A stretch of 64,000 nucleotides of DNA from Peristeroidobacter agariperforans (GCF_004138335.1 NZ_RYFW01000006.1:186001-250000); one strand, 5' to 3'; positions 52,805 to 61,432 are shown, counted from the first letter of the stretch. Notes: a model not told the origin generated them from the letters alone. A program made the numbers and translations.

Positions 52805-53563
52805 ATGGACATCAAGAACAAGAGTGTTGTAGTCACCGGCGGAAGCCGAGGCTTGGGGCTGGGGCTGGTCGAGACGCTGGTGGAGCATGGCGCAAGCGTC
52901 ACTGTCGTCGCGCGTGAGTCCGACGCACTCGCGGCCGTGCGGTCGAAGTTAGGCGTCAACACTGTCGCTGCGGACATCAGAGATGAGGCGGCGGCGCGCA
53001 CTATCATCGCCACCGTACGGCCTGACATCCTCGTCTTGAACGCGGGCGCGAAGCCGGTGATGGCGCGACTGGATCAGATCAGCTGGGCGGACTTCACCGT
53101 GCCGTGGGAATATGACGTCAAAGCAGGATTGCATTGGCTGCAGGCCGCACTGAACCTCCCGCTCGCCCCAGGCAGTCGCGTCCTGGTAGTGTCGAGCGGG
53201 GCCGCAGTGGGCGGTTCGCCGATGTCGGGTGGTTATGGCGGCGCCAAGCGCATGCTCTGGATGATGGCCAAGTATGCCAATCGCGTGTCGACGCAGAGGG
53301 AGCTGGGCATCTGTTTCCAAACCATCATCCCGCGTCAGATGATTCTGGGCACGGGCATCGGCGACACCGCCGCCGGCGCGTACGCAAAGGCACTGGGCAT
53401 CGAGCCGAAGGAGTTCGTGACCCGCTTCGGCGCGCCGATGCCGCCAAGGGACTTTGGACAGAATGTGATATCCGCCCTGAGCGATCCGAAATATGCCGAC
53501 GGCTTTGCTTTCGGTCTGACAGGCGATGCCGGTGTCACCATGATGGAGGGACTTGCGGATTGA
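52805..53563 (+). CDS. Short-chain dehydrogenase/reductase (SDR)
   Basis: Start MDIKNKSVVV at 52805, with GGAG upstream; 252 residues. Rossmann cofactor motif TGGSRGLGLG (about 12-21), NAG in LVLNAGAK, catalytic Ser in VVSSGAAVGG and the YGGAK active-site tetrad. The VVAR after beta-2 hints at NADP(H) use. The substrate is unknown. Its stop overlaps the TTG start of the ECF sigma gene, so the pair is translationally coupled. Confidence 0.9.
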   Translation: MDIKNKSVVVTGGSRGLGLGLVETLVEHGASVTVVARESDALAAVRSKLGVNTVAADIRDEAAARTIIATVRPDILVLNAGAKPVMARLDQISWADFTVPWEYDVKAGLHWLQAALNLPLAPGSRVLVVSSGAAVGGSPMSGGYGGAKRMLWMMAKYANRVSTQRELGICFQTIIPRQMILGTGIGDTAAGAYAKALGIEPKEFVTRFGAPMPPRDFGQNVISALSDPKYADGFAFGLTGDAGVTMMEGLAD

Positions 53564-54453
53564 GCGAAGGATCACAACCGCTTGATGCCGAACGCCGCGC
53601 CGACTTTCTCGCGCGAGCGGGCGAGTTGCGGCCCGAGCTGCATCGGTATTGCGCACGTCTCATGGGATCGGTGATCGAAGGCGAGGACGTGGTGCAAGAC
53701 ACGCTCGCTCGGGCGGTAGTGGCACTGCAGGAATCCGGCGAGCCTGCAGCGCTGCGCGCCTGGCTGTTCCGTATTGCTCACAATCGCGCGATGGATCTGC
53801 TCCGCGGCCGCGCGCTGCGTAACGCGGAGCCGATCGAGGCCGCGTTGGATATCGCCGATGCCACTCCGGATCCGATGGAGACCCTCATGCGGCGAGAAGC
53901 GATCAAGACGGCCGTGTCGCGCTTCACCGAGCTGCCGACCGTGCAGCGGAGCATCGTGATTCTCAAGGATGTCCTGGACGAACCGCTGGCCGACATCGCC
54001 AGCTTGCTGGATGTATCCGTGGATTCGGTCAAAGCTCATCTGGCTCGCGGTCGCGCGCGACTGCGTGAGATCAATGCACAGATCCCCTCGCCCGCCGCTG
54101 ACCGCACACATTCAAACGACGTCTCTCGATACGTCGCGCTATTCAATCAGCACGATTGGGCAGGGCTGCGCGCGCTGCTGGCCGATGATGTGAAGCTTCA
54201 ACAATCGTCGCACCCCGTGCGCAGCGGATCGAAAGACGTCGGCGGGTTCTTCGGCAAGTACGCCACGATCGACGGCATCCGGCTCGCACCCGCGTGGCTC
54301 GAAGGACGCGAGGTCATCGCGGTGTACGAGCACAAAGGCGATCCTTCGCCCGCGTACTTCATGTGGTTGAAATGGCGGGACGGCAGGATCGTCTTCATCC
54401 GCGACTATCGTTACGACCGCTATGTGATGCGGGACGCCGAGCTGACCATCTAA
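53560..54453 (+). CDS. ECF sigma factor with C-terminal SnoaL-like domain
   Basis: TTG start at 53560 (SEGSQPLDAERRADFLARAG) with GGAGGG upstream, overlapping the SDR stop; 297 residues. Sigma region 2: EGEDVVQDTLARAVVAL and LRAWLFRIAHNRAMDLLRG. Region 4: LDEPLADIASLLDVSVDSVKAHLARGR. The extra C-terminal domain (about 200-297, YVALFNQHDWAGLRALLADDV to DYRYDRYVMRDAELTI) is SnoaL-like, as in ECF factors where it modulates activity in place of an anti-sigma. The coupled SDR suggests metabolic control, target unknown. Ends by stop-overlap with a convergent gene. Confidence 0.88.
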   Translation: MSEGSQPLDAERRADFLARAGELRPELHRYCARLMGSVIEGEDVVQDTLARAVVALQESGEPAALRAWLFRIAHNRAMDLLRGRALRNAEPIEAALDIADATPDPMETLMRREAIKTAVSRFTELPTVQRSIVILKDVLDEPLADIASLLDVSVDSVKAHLARGRARLREINAQIPSPAADRTHSNDVSRYVALFNQHDWAGLRALLADDVKLQQSSHPVRSGSKDVGGFFGKYATIDGIRLAPAWLEGREVIAVYEHKGDPSPAYFMWLKWRDGRIVFIRDYRYDRYVMRDAELTI

Positions 54454-55553
54454 TCTTCTCCGAACACCGGCGGAGGCGCCGCGCACTCCGATTCATCGCC
54501 TCGGAACTTCGGCGTCAGCACATACGCACGCGGGTTCGTTCCAACGGTGTCGGAAGTATTGATCGCGATCCATCCCAGGTCGTTCAACGCGCGTGCCGCG
54601 ATCGTATCCGCTTGCGCCAGCGGCAAGCTGCTCGGCGCGAGCAGCGTGGTCAGATCGCGCGTACCCGATCGCTTGGTCCAGATGAAAGGCCGAATCGGAA
54701 CTCCAAACGCCATGTCGACGTAGCCGACGACCGTTCCGCGCGAGTTGACATCGGTGGCCTGCGAGAAGCCCTCCTCGTTGAGCGATGGCAGAAACCGCAT
54801 GCCCTGACCTCGCGTCCAGCGCATCGCGTGCGGCAGTTGATCGTCTTGAACTGCGCTGCCCACGATGTGCAGACGATTGTTGATGGCGCTGGGCAGGATG
54901 AGACGATTGTCCGGGAACCCACGCAGCTCTCGCTCGCCTTTGCGAGCATCCCAAAGGAACACGTCGGCGGTGGGCGGCGGCTGCTGCGACTGAGTGGAAA
55001 AGCCGACCTGGCCGGCATCGGTCAGCCCAAAAGGTATTCGACCGACTCCCAAATCCTCCACGTCCCCATTCACGTCCCGGAAGTACAGGTGTTCGCCGTC
55101 CTCCGCCGCCGTGGCGCTCAAACCAATGATCTGACCCGCATCATTGATATGAGTGGCCGTGGCGGACTCTCCTCCCAACGTGGCGAACGGTCGCATGCCA
55201 TTGCGCGCGTCCCAGATGAAGGGACGCGCGCCGCTGGTGCCTACCACTTGTCGGAGATCGTTGATGTCATTGCCGAGCGAAATCGCAGCCCCCGGCAACA
55301 CGCCAAGCAGCCGAGCGCCGCGGCTGCTATCCCAGATGAAAGCCTGAGCCAGATCACCCATCGCCGCGGTGCCGACGATCTGATTCTGGTTGTTGATCGC
55401 TTCAGCGACGAGCCCTCTGCCGAGCTCGTACGCGCAGTAATTGATGGGTTCTCGCGAGGTTGCTTGCCCCGCTGCCATGCCGCAAAAACTGAAGGCCAGG
55501 GCGATTGCGCATCGGCGCGCCGCCTGGGCGGCCGCTCTGAATTGATTTTGCAT
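54450..55553 (-). CDS. Exported HAF-repeat protein
   Basis: Start at MQNQFRAAAQAARRCAIALAF (55553), with GGGGAGTGGGG upstream. Signal peptide up to about GQA, then about 330 residues of HAF-type repeats: AFIWDSSRGARLLGVLPG, PFIWDARNGMRPFATLGG, HLYFRDVNGDVEDLG, DVFLWDARKGERELRG, HAMRWTRGQGMRFLP, PFIWTKRSGTRDL. INNxxQIVG-like stretches sit between them. The repeats likely build a beta-propeller-like surface. Function not recognised. Its stop (TAG) overlaps the sigma gene stop (TAA) as CTAA. Confidence 0.8.
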   Translation of the reverse strand: MQNQFRAAAQAARRCAIALAFSFCGMAAGQATSREPINYCAYELGRGLVAEAINNQNQIVGTAAMGDLAQAFIWDSSRGARLLGVLPGAAISLGNDINDLRQVVGTSGARPFIWDARNGMRPFATLGGESATATHINDAGQIIGLSATAAEDGEHLYFRDVNGDVEDLGVGRIPFGLTDAGQVGFSTQSQQPPPTADVFLWDARKGERELRGFPDNRLILPSAINNRLHIVGSAVQDDQLPHAMRWTRGQGMRFLPSLNEEGFSQATDVNSRGTVVGYVDMAFGVPIRPFIWTKRSGTRDLTTLLAPSSLPLAQADTIAARALNDLGWIAINTSDTVGTNPRAYVLTPKFRGDESECAAPPPVFGED

Positions 55554-55601
55554 GTCCCCACTCCCCGTCGTGTGAGCGGATCCGCTCACCACTCCAACAG
55601 C

Positions 55602-56585
55602 TCAAGAGGACGCAGTGTTCCTCCGCGCGCTTGCAAACAAACGGATGAGTCCGTGCAGCGCGTCCATGTTCGGCGTTTCGACGCCAACCTTGCGGCCGAT
55701 CTCCCTAGGCGCAGCCACCAACGCATCGATTTCGAGCGAACGGCCCGCTTCCGCATCTTGCAACATGGATGTTTTAAACGCGCCAAGCTTGCGAGTGACG
55801 GCCATGCGATCCTCGCCGCTCTCTGCAATCGGACAGCCGATGCGAGCACCGATCGCCGCGGCTTCGGTCATGACTCGCAGGATGAAACCGCTGACGAGCG
55901 GATCGTCCAGAATGAGATCGCTCGTGGCCGCCGTGAGTGCGGAGATGGGGTTCATCGTCATGTTGCCCCAGAGCTTGTACCAAATGTCTTTTTGAATCTG
56001 GGGACTGACAGTGACGTCGAAGCCTGCAGTACGAAGCGCATTCACAGCGGCGTCGAGCCTTGCTGAACTGCCGCCGCGCGGCTCACCGACGATGAGCCCG
56101 TTGCCGTTCTTGTGAACGGAATATCCGGGTGCCTGCACAGAACATGACGCATGCACGACACAGCCGAGCACGCGCTCAGGCGGCATCGACCGAGTCACCC
56201 GGCCGTCGGGATCGACCGAGCTCAATGAGGTATCGTCGAGCGTCACCGGCAAGCCGTGAAAGAACCACCACGGAATGCCATTCATCGCCGGCAGGATCAT
56301 CGTCTCTTCATCAAGCAAAGCCGAGACAGACTCGGCCACGCTCGCCAACGCTTGACCCTTGACGGCGAGCACCACCAGATCCTGTTTGCCGAGATCCGAT
56401 GCACGATCGCTGACAGTGACGGCGGCGGCCTGCGTGTTGCCGCCGCTGGCGAGACGCAATCCATACTGCCTCACCGCTGCCAGCGTCTCCCCTCGGGCGA
56501 GCACACTCACATCCTGACCGGCGTTCGCCAGTCGCACGCCCAACCAGATGCCAATTGCGCCCGCCCCGACGATCGCTATCCGCAT
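55602..56585 (-). CDS. Ketopantoate reductase-like protein (PanE/ApbA family)
   Basis: 327 residues. N-terminal NAD(P)-binding motif IAIVGAGAIGIWLGVRLANAG, AVKGQAL, and the C-terminal helical domain with KDIWYKLWGNMTMNPISALTA (general acid Lys), TEAAAIGARIG and SMLQDAEAGRSLEIDALV. Canonical PanE reduces 2-dehydropantoate; many paralogues act on other 2-keto acids, and nothing here decides which. Divergent from the ccoN gene. Confidence 0.85.
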   Translation of the reverse strand: MRIAIVGAGAIGIWLGVRLANAGQDVSVLARGETLAAVRQYGLRLASGGNTQAAAVTVSDRASDLGKQDLVVLAVKGQALASVAESVSALLDEETMILPAMNGIPWWFFHGLPVTLDDTSLSSVDPDGRVTRSMPPERVLGCVVHASCSVQAPGYSVHKNGNGLIVGEPRGGSSARLDAAVNALRTAGFDVTVSPQIQKDIWYKLWGNMTMNPISALTAATSDLILDDPLVSGFILRVMTEAAAIGARIGCPIAESGEDRMAVTRKLGAFKTSMLQDAEAGRSLEIDALVAAPREIGRKVGVETPNMDALHGLIRLFASARRNTASS

Positions 56586-56736
56586 GACTTTCCCATCGAC
56601 AGTTTGAACGCGGAGCGTAGCACCGATTCAAGCAATAGCCCGCTTTTACAAGAAACGCCCGCAGACGTTGTCGACAATGCCCCGGCAACAAAGAGAACCG
56701 CGACAACGCGGGCGGGACTCGTCGTGGGAGCACATC

Positions 56737-58377
56737 TTGAGCACTAGCGTGATACTGGCGTCCGCGTTCGTCCTGTCGTTCGTGGCGCTGCTGGTGTTCA
56801 TCTGGTCCCAGCGTCACGGACTGTTCAGCCGCGATTCCAGCGGCGCCAATGTCATCTTCGGCGCTGATGAGATCGGCCGAGCCGAAGAACCGGCGGTTAC
56901 GTCCACAGCAGCCCATGCCCTGCAACAGCAGGTGAATCAGGTCTCCGGCAAGATGGCTGCCCCGGCGAGCGTCAGCGATCTGAGAGCGCGAGCCGCGGCT
57001 GATGAATCGAGCACGCCGGTCGTGTTCTTCATGTTTTGTGCCGCGTTCGCGTGGCTGCTCGTCGCGACCGCTGCCGGTCTGCTCGCCTCTTACAAACTTC
57101 ACGAGCCCGATTTTCTGACGCAGTACGCATGGCTGACCTTCGGGCGCGTGCGCACCGTCCATCTGAATGCCGTGGCGTATGGCTGGGCGCCGATGGCAGG
57201 ACTCGGCATCGCGATGTTCGTGCTGCCTCGCCTGCTCGGCCGGCCGCTGCTAGGCGGCGGCTTCGCGATTCTGGGCGCGGCGCTGTGGAATGCGGCGCTG
57301 ATCTCTGGACTCGCAAGCATCGCCGTGGGCATCAACGACGGCCTGGAGTGGCTGGAGATTCCGTGGCAGATCGATGTGCTGTTCGTGACCGGCGGCTTGC
57401 TGGTGGCGGTACCTCTCGTGCTGACCCTGGCGAAACGCAAGGTCGAGCACTTATATGTCTCGGTCTGGTACATGGCCTGTGCGCTGTTCTGGTTCCCGGT
57501 GATGTTCGTCGTCGCAAACGTTCCCGAGCTGCACAGAGGCGTCGAACAGGCCACGATGAACTGGTGGTTCGGCCACAACGTGCTGGGGCTGTTCTATACG
57601 CCGCTGGCGCTCGCGGCGGTTTATTACTTTCTGCCCAAAGTGATCGGCCGCCCGGTCCAATCCTACAATCTGTCGCTCATCGGCTTCTGGGGCCTGGCGT
57701 TCTTCTACGGCCAGGTCGGCGGTCATCATCTCATCGGCGGACCGGTGCCGGCCTGGCTGATCACGCTGTCGATCGTCCAGAGCATGATGATGGTGCTGCC
57801 GGTGATTGCGTTCACCGTCAACCAGTATCAAACGCTGGATGGCTACTTGTCGGCGCTGCGTTACTCGCCGACCCTGCGTTTCATCGGCCTCGGCGGCCTG
57901 ATGTACACCGCCAGCTCGCTGCAAGGCTCGTTCGAGGCACTACGCAGCGTCAATGCCGTCACGCACTTCACGCACTACACGGTGGGCCACTCTCACCTTG
58001 GCCTGTATGCGTTCGTGACACTGGTCTTCTTCGGCGCGATGTACTTCATCGTGCCGAGAGTCACGCGCCGTGAGTGGCCTTACCCGCGCCTCATCGCTGC
58101 TCATTTCTGGCTGTCTTCGACTGGCGTTGCCATCTACGTCATCGCCTTGTGCGTCGGCGGCTGGCTGCAGGGTGAGGCCATGCTGGATGCGAGCAAACCC
58201 TTCATGGACTCAGTGGCGGTCACCTTGCCGTACCTCAAAGCACGCACCGTCGGAGGCGCACTCATGGGGCTCGGCCACCTGGTCTTTGCAACCCACTTTG
58301 CCTGCATGATCTTCAACCTGGGTCCACGGCGCGTTGGGGCAACGCTGCTCGGCGATGCGCCGGCGGGAGCACCGTGA
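56737..58377 (+). CDS. ccoN: cbb3-type cytochrome c oxidase subunit I with CcoS-like N-terminal extension
   Basis: Heme-copper oxidase catalytic subunit. Start set at TTG 56737, preceded by GGGAG at six bases; 546 residues. Residues 1-50 form a single membrane helix plus RHGLFS..GANVIFGADEIG, resembling CcoS (normally a separate assembly protein). A linker (50-95) leads to the twelve-helix CcoN body. Ligands visible: heme b in RTVHLNAVAYGW, CuB His in WWFGHNVLGLFYTP, HH in GGHHLIGG with the nearby Tyr in FFYGQ, and heme ligands in HYTVGHSHLGLYAF. Earlier ATG at 56677 is possible. Confidence 0.9.
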   Translation: MSTSVILASAFVLSFVALLVFIWSQRHGLFSRDSSGANVIFGADEIGRAEEPAVTSTAAHALQQQVNQVSGKMAAPASVSDLRARAAADESSTPVVFFMFCAAFAWLLVATAAGLLASYKLHEPDFLTQYAWLTFGRVRTVHLNAVAYGWAPMAGLGIAMFVLPRLLGRPLLGGGFAILGAALWNAALISGLASIAVGINDGLEWLEIPWQIDVLFVTGGLLVAVPLVLTLAKRKVEHLYVSVWYMACALFWFPVMFVVANVPELHRGVEQATMNWWFGHNVLGLFYTPLALAAVYYFLPKVIGRPVQSYNLSLIGFWGLAFFYGQVGGHHLIGGPVPAWLITLSIVQSMMMVLPVIAFTVNQYQTLDGYLSALRYSPTLRFIGLGGLMYTASSLQGSFEALRSVNAVTHFTHYTVGHSHLGLYAFVTLVFFGAMYFIVPRVTRREWPYPRLIAAHFWLSSTGVAIYVIALCVGGWLQGEAMLDASKPFMDSVAVTLPYLKARTVGGALMGLGHLVFATHFACMIFNLGPRRVGATLLGDAPAGAP

Positions 58378-58378
58378 C

Positions 58379-58963
58379 ATGAAAAGCGAGTCACGCCTCC
58401 TCATCGGCGCAATGGCAATGCTTGCCTTCGCAGCCAGTGCCCTGGTGGTCATTCCCTATGTGCAGGTCGCAAACGTCGAGCCCACACCGGGCATGAAGCC
58501 CTATACGTCGACCGAGCTGCGCGGACGGGAGCACTACATCAGCAACGGCTGCTTGTATTGCCATTCGCAGCAGCCACGCGCTGCGAGCATGGCGCCCGAT
58601 GCGAAAAGGGGTTGGGGTCGTGCATCGGTGGCGGGCGACTATGCCTTCGACACGCCGCATCTGCTAGGAACGATGCGAACCGGCCCCGACCTTCTCAACA
58701 TCGGTGCCCGCCAGCCGAGCGTGCAATGGCATCTGGGCCACTTGTATCAACCACGCGCATATGTTCCCGGCAGCGTCATGCCGAGCTATCCCTATTTGTT
58801 TGTCATCAAAGATCAGGCAGAGCCAGGCGATGTGGTCGTGCAACTTCCGGAGGGCAATGCGCCGGCCGGCAAGGTCGTGGTCGCCACCCCCGAGGCTCAG
58901 GAGCTGGTGAGTTATTTGTTGAGCCTGGACCGGACGCATCCCGTGCGCGAGCAAGAACGCTAG
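58379..58963 (+). CDS. ccoO: cbb3-type oxidase monoheme subunit II
   Basis: A 194-residue membrane-anchored c-type cytochrome. One N-terminal helix (about 8-28), heme-binding CLYCH at 58-62 in the family context SNGCLYCHSQQPR, and the axial Met near PGSVMPSYPYLF. Its ATG follows the ccoN stop by one base (TGAcATG), so translation is coupled. Typical length for CcoO. Confidence 0.94.
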   Translation: MKSESRLLIGAMAMLAFAASALVVIPYVQVANVEPTPGMKPYTSTELRGREHYISNGCLYCHSQQPRAASMAPDAKRGWGRASVAGDYAFDTPHLLGTMRTGPDLLNIGARQPSVQWHLGHLYQPRAYVPGSVMPSYPYLFVIKDQAEPGDVVVQLPEGNAPAGKVVVATPEAQELVSYLLSLDRTHPVREQER

Positions 58964-58972
58964 AAGCCCCTC

Positions 58973-59569
58973 ATGAGAAAGATCTCTCCTCAGCAGCGCC
59001 GCGAACACAGCGACCCGCACGAGAACAGCAGGCCGGTGCCGAGATTCGTGCTCGGGTTGGCGGGCCTCCTCGGGATCTATGGCGTTGGCTACATTCTGGT
59101 CGAGAACCCCAACACGTCTCCCGCTTGGGGCGATGGCCGCACGATGGCCGAGCTGAGCGCCGGCAACGCCGCTCCCGGCAATGCTACCAATGCACTCGAT
59201 GGCGCCGCGCTATTCACTGCTCGATGCTCAGCCTGCCATCAGGCTAGCGGCACGGGCCTGGCAGGCGTATTTCCGCCGCTCGCCAATTCGGAATGGGTCA
59301 AGGGCGCCGAACGTACGCTCGTCGCAATCGTCCTCAACGGCGTCGAGGGCGAGCTGACGGTGAGCTCCATCAAGTACAACGGAGTCATGCCGGCATTCAA
59401 GGAAATGCTGAGCGACGACGAGATCGCCGCAATCGCGAGTTATATTCGAGGCGCCTGGGGCAACGGCGCCGGTCCGATTGCGGCGCAGGTCGTGACTGAA
59501 ATGCGCAAAGAGACCGGGGTGCGTGGCCCGTTTCACGGCGATGAAGAGCTTGCCAGGTTGGGCCAATAG
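58973..59569 (+). CDS. Monoheme membrane cytochrome c (CcoP-like)
   Basis: 198 residues: a transmembrane helix (about 24-44), then one cytochrome c domain with CSACH (85-89) and distal Met in YNGVMPAF. It occupies the ccoP position, 9 nt after ccoO, but true CcoP has two heme sites and this has one. It presumably passes electrons to CcoN. No ccoQ, ccoG or ccoI is adjacent. Converges on the membrane protein gene at only 4 nt. Confidence 0.88.
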   Translation: MRKISPQQRREHSDPHENSRPVPRFVLGLAGLLGIYGVGYILVENPNTSPAWGDGRTMAELSAGNAAPGNATNALDGAALFTARCSACHQASGTGLAGVFPPLANSEWVKGAERTLVAIVLNGVEGELTVSSIKYNGVMPAFKEMLSDDEIAAIASYIRGAWGNGAGPIAAQVVTEMRKETGVRGPFHGDEELARLGQ

Positions 59570-59573
59570 CTTT

Positions 59574-60158
59574 TCAGGCGGTTGCCCCGGTGCGTCGACT
59601 GTACTCGTGAGCTCTGTAGATGAGGAGAGCGGCCAGGCTCACGGCGACCCCGACTAGAGCTCGACCCGTCATCTGCTGATCGCCAAACAAATAGTTCACA
59701 CACAGCCGCGATTCGCTGACTTGAAATAACGAGCCCACCGAGCCAAACATCCAGCACAAGTTGCCGAGCATGAACATGCGAAGCACTTCGCTCATGCGCC
59801 GCCAGCTCAGCGCCAGCATCCACCCGGCGAACCACCAGCTCGCGTACTTCGCGAGGGCAACGCCGGGTTGGAGCAGTGAGTTGTCGAGCGAGGCCGGGAT
59901 CATCCAGTAGGCGGACACGCACAGGACCAACGTGATGGCCGTTAGTCCACGATAGTCAATCTTTTCGATGACCCAAGCAGTCCCGCCTGCGTATGAAACC
60001 ATTAGCGCAGCCGCAGCCGCTCCCGAAAGAAACAACAGCGGAAACTCGAGCAGCATATGAAGCAGCATACGAGTCTCGATGAAGTGACGCACGCCATCCA
60101 GGAACAGCACGGATGGCAGAATCGTGAAGCACGCGGCGTATGCCCCTGCGCGCTTCAT
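59574..60158 (-). CDS. Multi-span membrane protein, possible oxidase-assembly factor
   Basis: A 194-residue polytopic protein with about five hydrophobic helices (for example LLLHMLLEFPLLFLSGAAAAALMV, LTAITLVLCVSAYWMIPA, ALVGVAVSLAALLIY). His/Trp-rich segments (RHFIETRMLLHMLLEF, ASWWFAGWMLALSWRR) could bind copper or heme. It overlaps the SCO gene by 4 nt, so it probably works with it, in copper delivery to the oxidase next door. No family is recognised with confidence. Confidence 0.65.
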   Translation of the reverse strand: MKRAGAYAACFTILPSVLFLDGVRHFIETRMLLHMLLEFPLLFLSGAAAAALMVSYAGGTAWVIEKIDYRGLTAITLVLCVSAYWMIPASLDNSLLQPGVALAKYASWWFAGWMLALSWRRMSEVLRMFMLGNLCWMFGSVGSLFQVSESRLCVNYLFGDQQMTGRALVGVAVSLAALLIYRAHEYSRRTGATA

Positions 60159-60829
60159 TGGCGGGTTTCTCGATACGATTCATCGATCGCACGTGCCGTT
60201 TCACGCGCCTGCAATCCCGCTCCTTCGAGCGCCGCCTGCCAGTTGCCATAGTCGTAAATTCCACGGACCTGACCGTACTGATCGATGAGGTGCAGTGCGC
60301 TGTTGTGAACGAATCCTCCCGTGCCGTCCTCGAGGGCAACGATACCGAGCGTCCGAAGCAGTCTGTCCGCCTCCCTCTGATCGGCCGGCCGTACCACACG
60401 CCACACACTCGCGTCTGCTCCGTGTCGTTGCGAGTAGGCGGCGAGTTGCTCTGGTGTGTCGCCGGCCAGATCGAAGGAGACCGAGAGCAACGAGACCGGC
60501 ATGGTTTCAACCTGGCGCTGTAACTCTCGCTGCATCAATCGAAACTGCGCTCCGAGCCCCTCGCACAGCCCCGGACAGCTCGTATAGATGAAGTCGACGA
60601 TGTAGATGCGCCCAGAGTTCGCATCCTTGGACCAGGGAAGCCATCGCACGTCGGAGCTCTCACCAAGCGTAACCGGCGACGCCCACATCCGGCCTGCGCG
60701 TGCCTGTTCTCGACGCTGTGACTCGAACGTCCAGTTCTCCAGGCCGCTCGTCTGTTCGAACACGGCGAACACAAATGCACCCGCGAGCACGGCGCACACG
60801 CACGTCGTATTTATGAGCGCATCGGTCAT
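60155..60829 (-). CDS. SCO-family copper-binding protein
   Basis: Start MTDALINTTC (60829) gives 224 residues with an N-terminal membrane anchor (about 8-26). The Sco/SenC thioredoxin fold holds the copper ligands Cys in TSCPGLC (85-89) and the late His in FVHNSALHLID (175), with SVSFDLAGDTPEQL between. Sco proteins load CuA or CuB, and have been linked to cbb3 assembly. Upstream in-frame GTG/ATG starts at about 60880-60874 are possible. It faces the cbb3 genes and overlaps the membrane protein gene. Confidence 0.88.
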   Translation of the reverse strand: MTDALINTTCVCAVLAGAFVFAVFEQTSGLENWTFESQRREQARAGRMWASPVTLGESSDVRWLPWSKDANSGRIYIVDFIYTSCPGLCEGLGAQFRLMQRELQRQVETMPVSLLSVSFDLAGDTPEQLAAYSQRHGADASVWRVVRPADQREADRLLRTLGIVALEDGTGGFVHNSALHLIDQYGQVRGIYDYGNWQAALEGAGLQARETARAIDESYRETRQ

Positions 60830-60954
60830 CCTCGAGCCTGGCTTTACCCTGGTCGAGTCCGCTAGTACAGCCATGCGCACTTTTGGCGGAAAAGGCGGTT
60901 CGGCTGTCGTGCGGCTCTTACGGTAGAGCTCTCGTCGCCACGCCCGGACAGGCC
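60830..60954. other. Short spacer upstream of the SCO gene
   Basis: 125 nt that should contain the SCO promoter on the minus strand. No clear promoter pair, operator or ORF was seen. Confidence 0.35.
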
Positions 60955-61200
60955 ATGAAGACCGAAGACATCAGGCCTGCCATTGGAACCGCCGTTCACG
61001 TGGAAAAGGTCGCGCTCCGGGACGACGAGGTCGCGCCGCTGTCTGGAGTTGCTTGAAGCGCGTGTGCTGGTGTTTCCTCGCATCGGCCTGAACGACGAAG
61101 AGCAACTCGCGTTCACCGACAAGCTCGGTGCGCGTGTGAATTTCACATCGCGCTTGCCGGGAGGAAACAAGAGCGCACAGGATGCTTTCGCGACTCCGGA
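60955..61200 (+). pseudogene. Frameshifted and truncated TauD/TfdA-family dioxygenase remnant
   Basis: An ATG at 60955 begins MKTEDIRPAIGTAVHVEK and runs ...DDEVAPL before a stop at 61054. In the +1 frame the homology continues at about 61041 as LELLEARVLVFPRIGL and NDEEQLAFTDKLGARVNF up to PGGN (about 61165). These together match the N-terminus of a 2-oxoglutarate-dependent TauD/TfdA dioxygenase. The catalytic HxD region never appears; the reading frame turns non-homologous afterwards. A relic, about 80 codons, disabled by a frameshift and a large 3' loss. Confidence 0.75.
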
Positions 61201-61418
61201 CGCCGAATGCACCGCACCTGTGGCGGGTGCGGAGGCGTGGTCTAACTCTCTGACTTTCCGAGAACTCGACACGCCAGACCCGGGTGAGCCAGCGGGCTTT
61301 CGTTGCTCTGCAAAATGCTTTCCTGTCCCCGGCAAGCCATCATTTAGCTTCAAAATATTTCACTTTCAATCAGGAACTGTCATGATGCCATCTAACTCGG
61401 ACAATTGTGGGCGCCGGA
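61201..61418. other. Spacer between the dioxygenase remnant and the operator
   Basis: The open frame continuing from the remnant to 61423 has no recognisable homology and is likely decayed sequence. A more AT-rich stretch (about 61340-61385) could supply the promoter of the following TonB receptor gene. Confidence 0.35.
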
Positions 61419-61432
61419 GGTAACCGGTTACC
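61419..61432. promoter_or_regulatory. Perfect LacI-type operator palindrome
   Basis: GGTAACCGGTTACC, a 14-bp palindrome with the central CG pair characteristic of LacI-family sites, 43 nt before the TonB receptor ATG. TonB receptors in related bacteria are often under such regulators together with sugar-utilisation genes. The LacI protein at 40405 is a candidate, but others may exist outside the window. Confidence 0.7.

Noticed and set aside
54294-56066. A 590-codon plus-strand frame over the HAF and PanE-like genes
   Set aside because: It crosses two genes with clear homology on the other strand and has no recognisable domain.
60983-61423. A 146-codon open frame before the second TonB receptor as an intact gene
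   Set aside because: Only its first third shows TauD/TfdA similarity, and the matching N-terminus is in another frame, so a pseudogene is the better reading.
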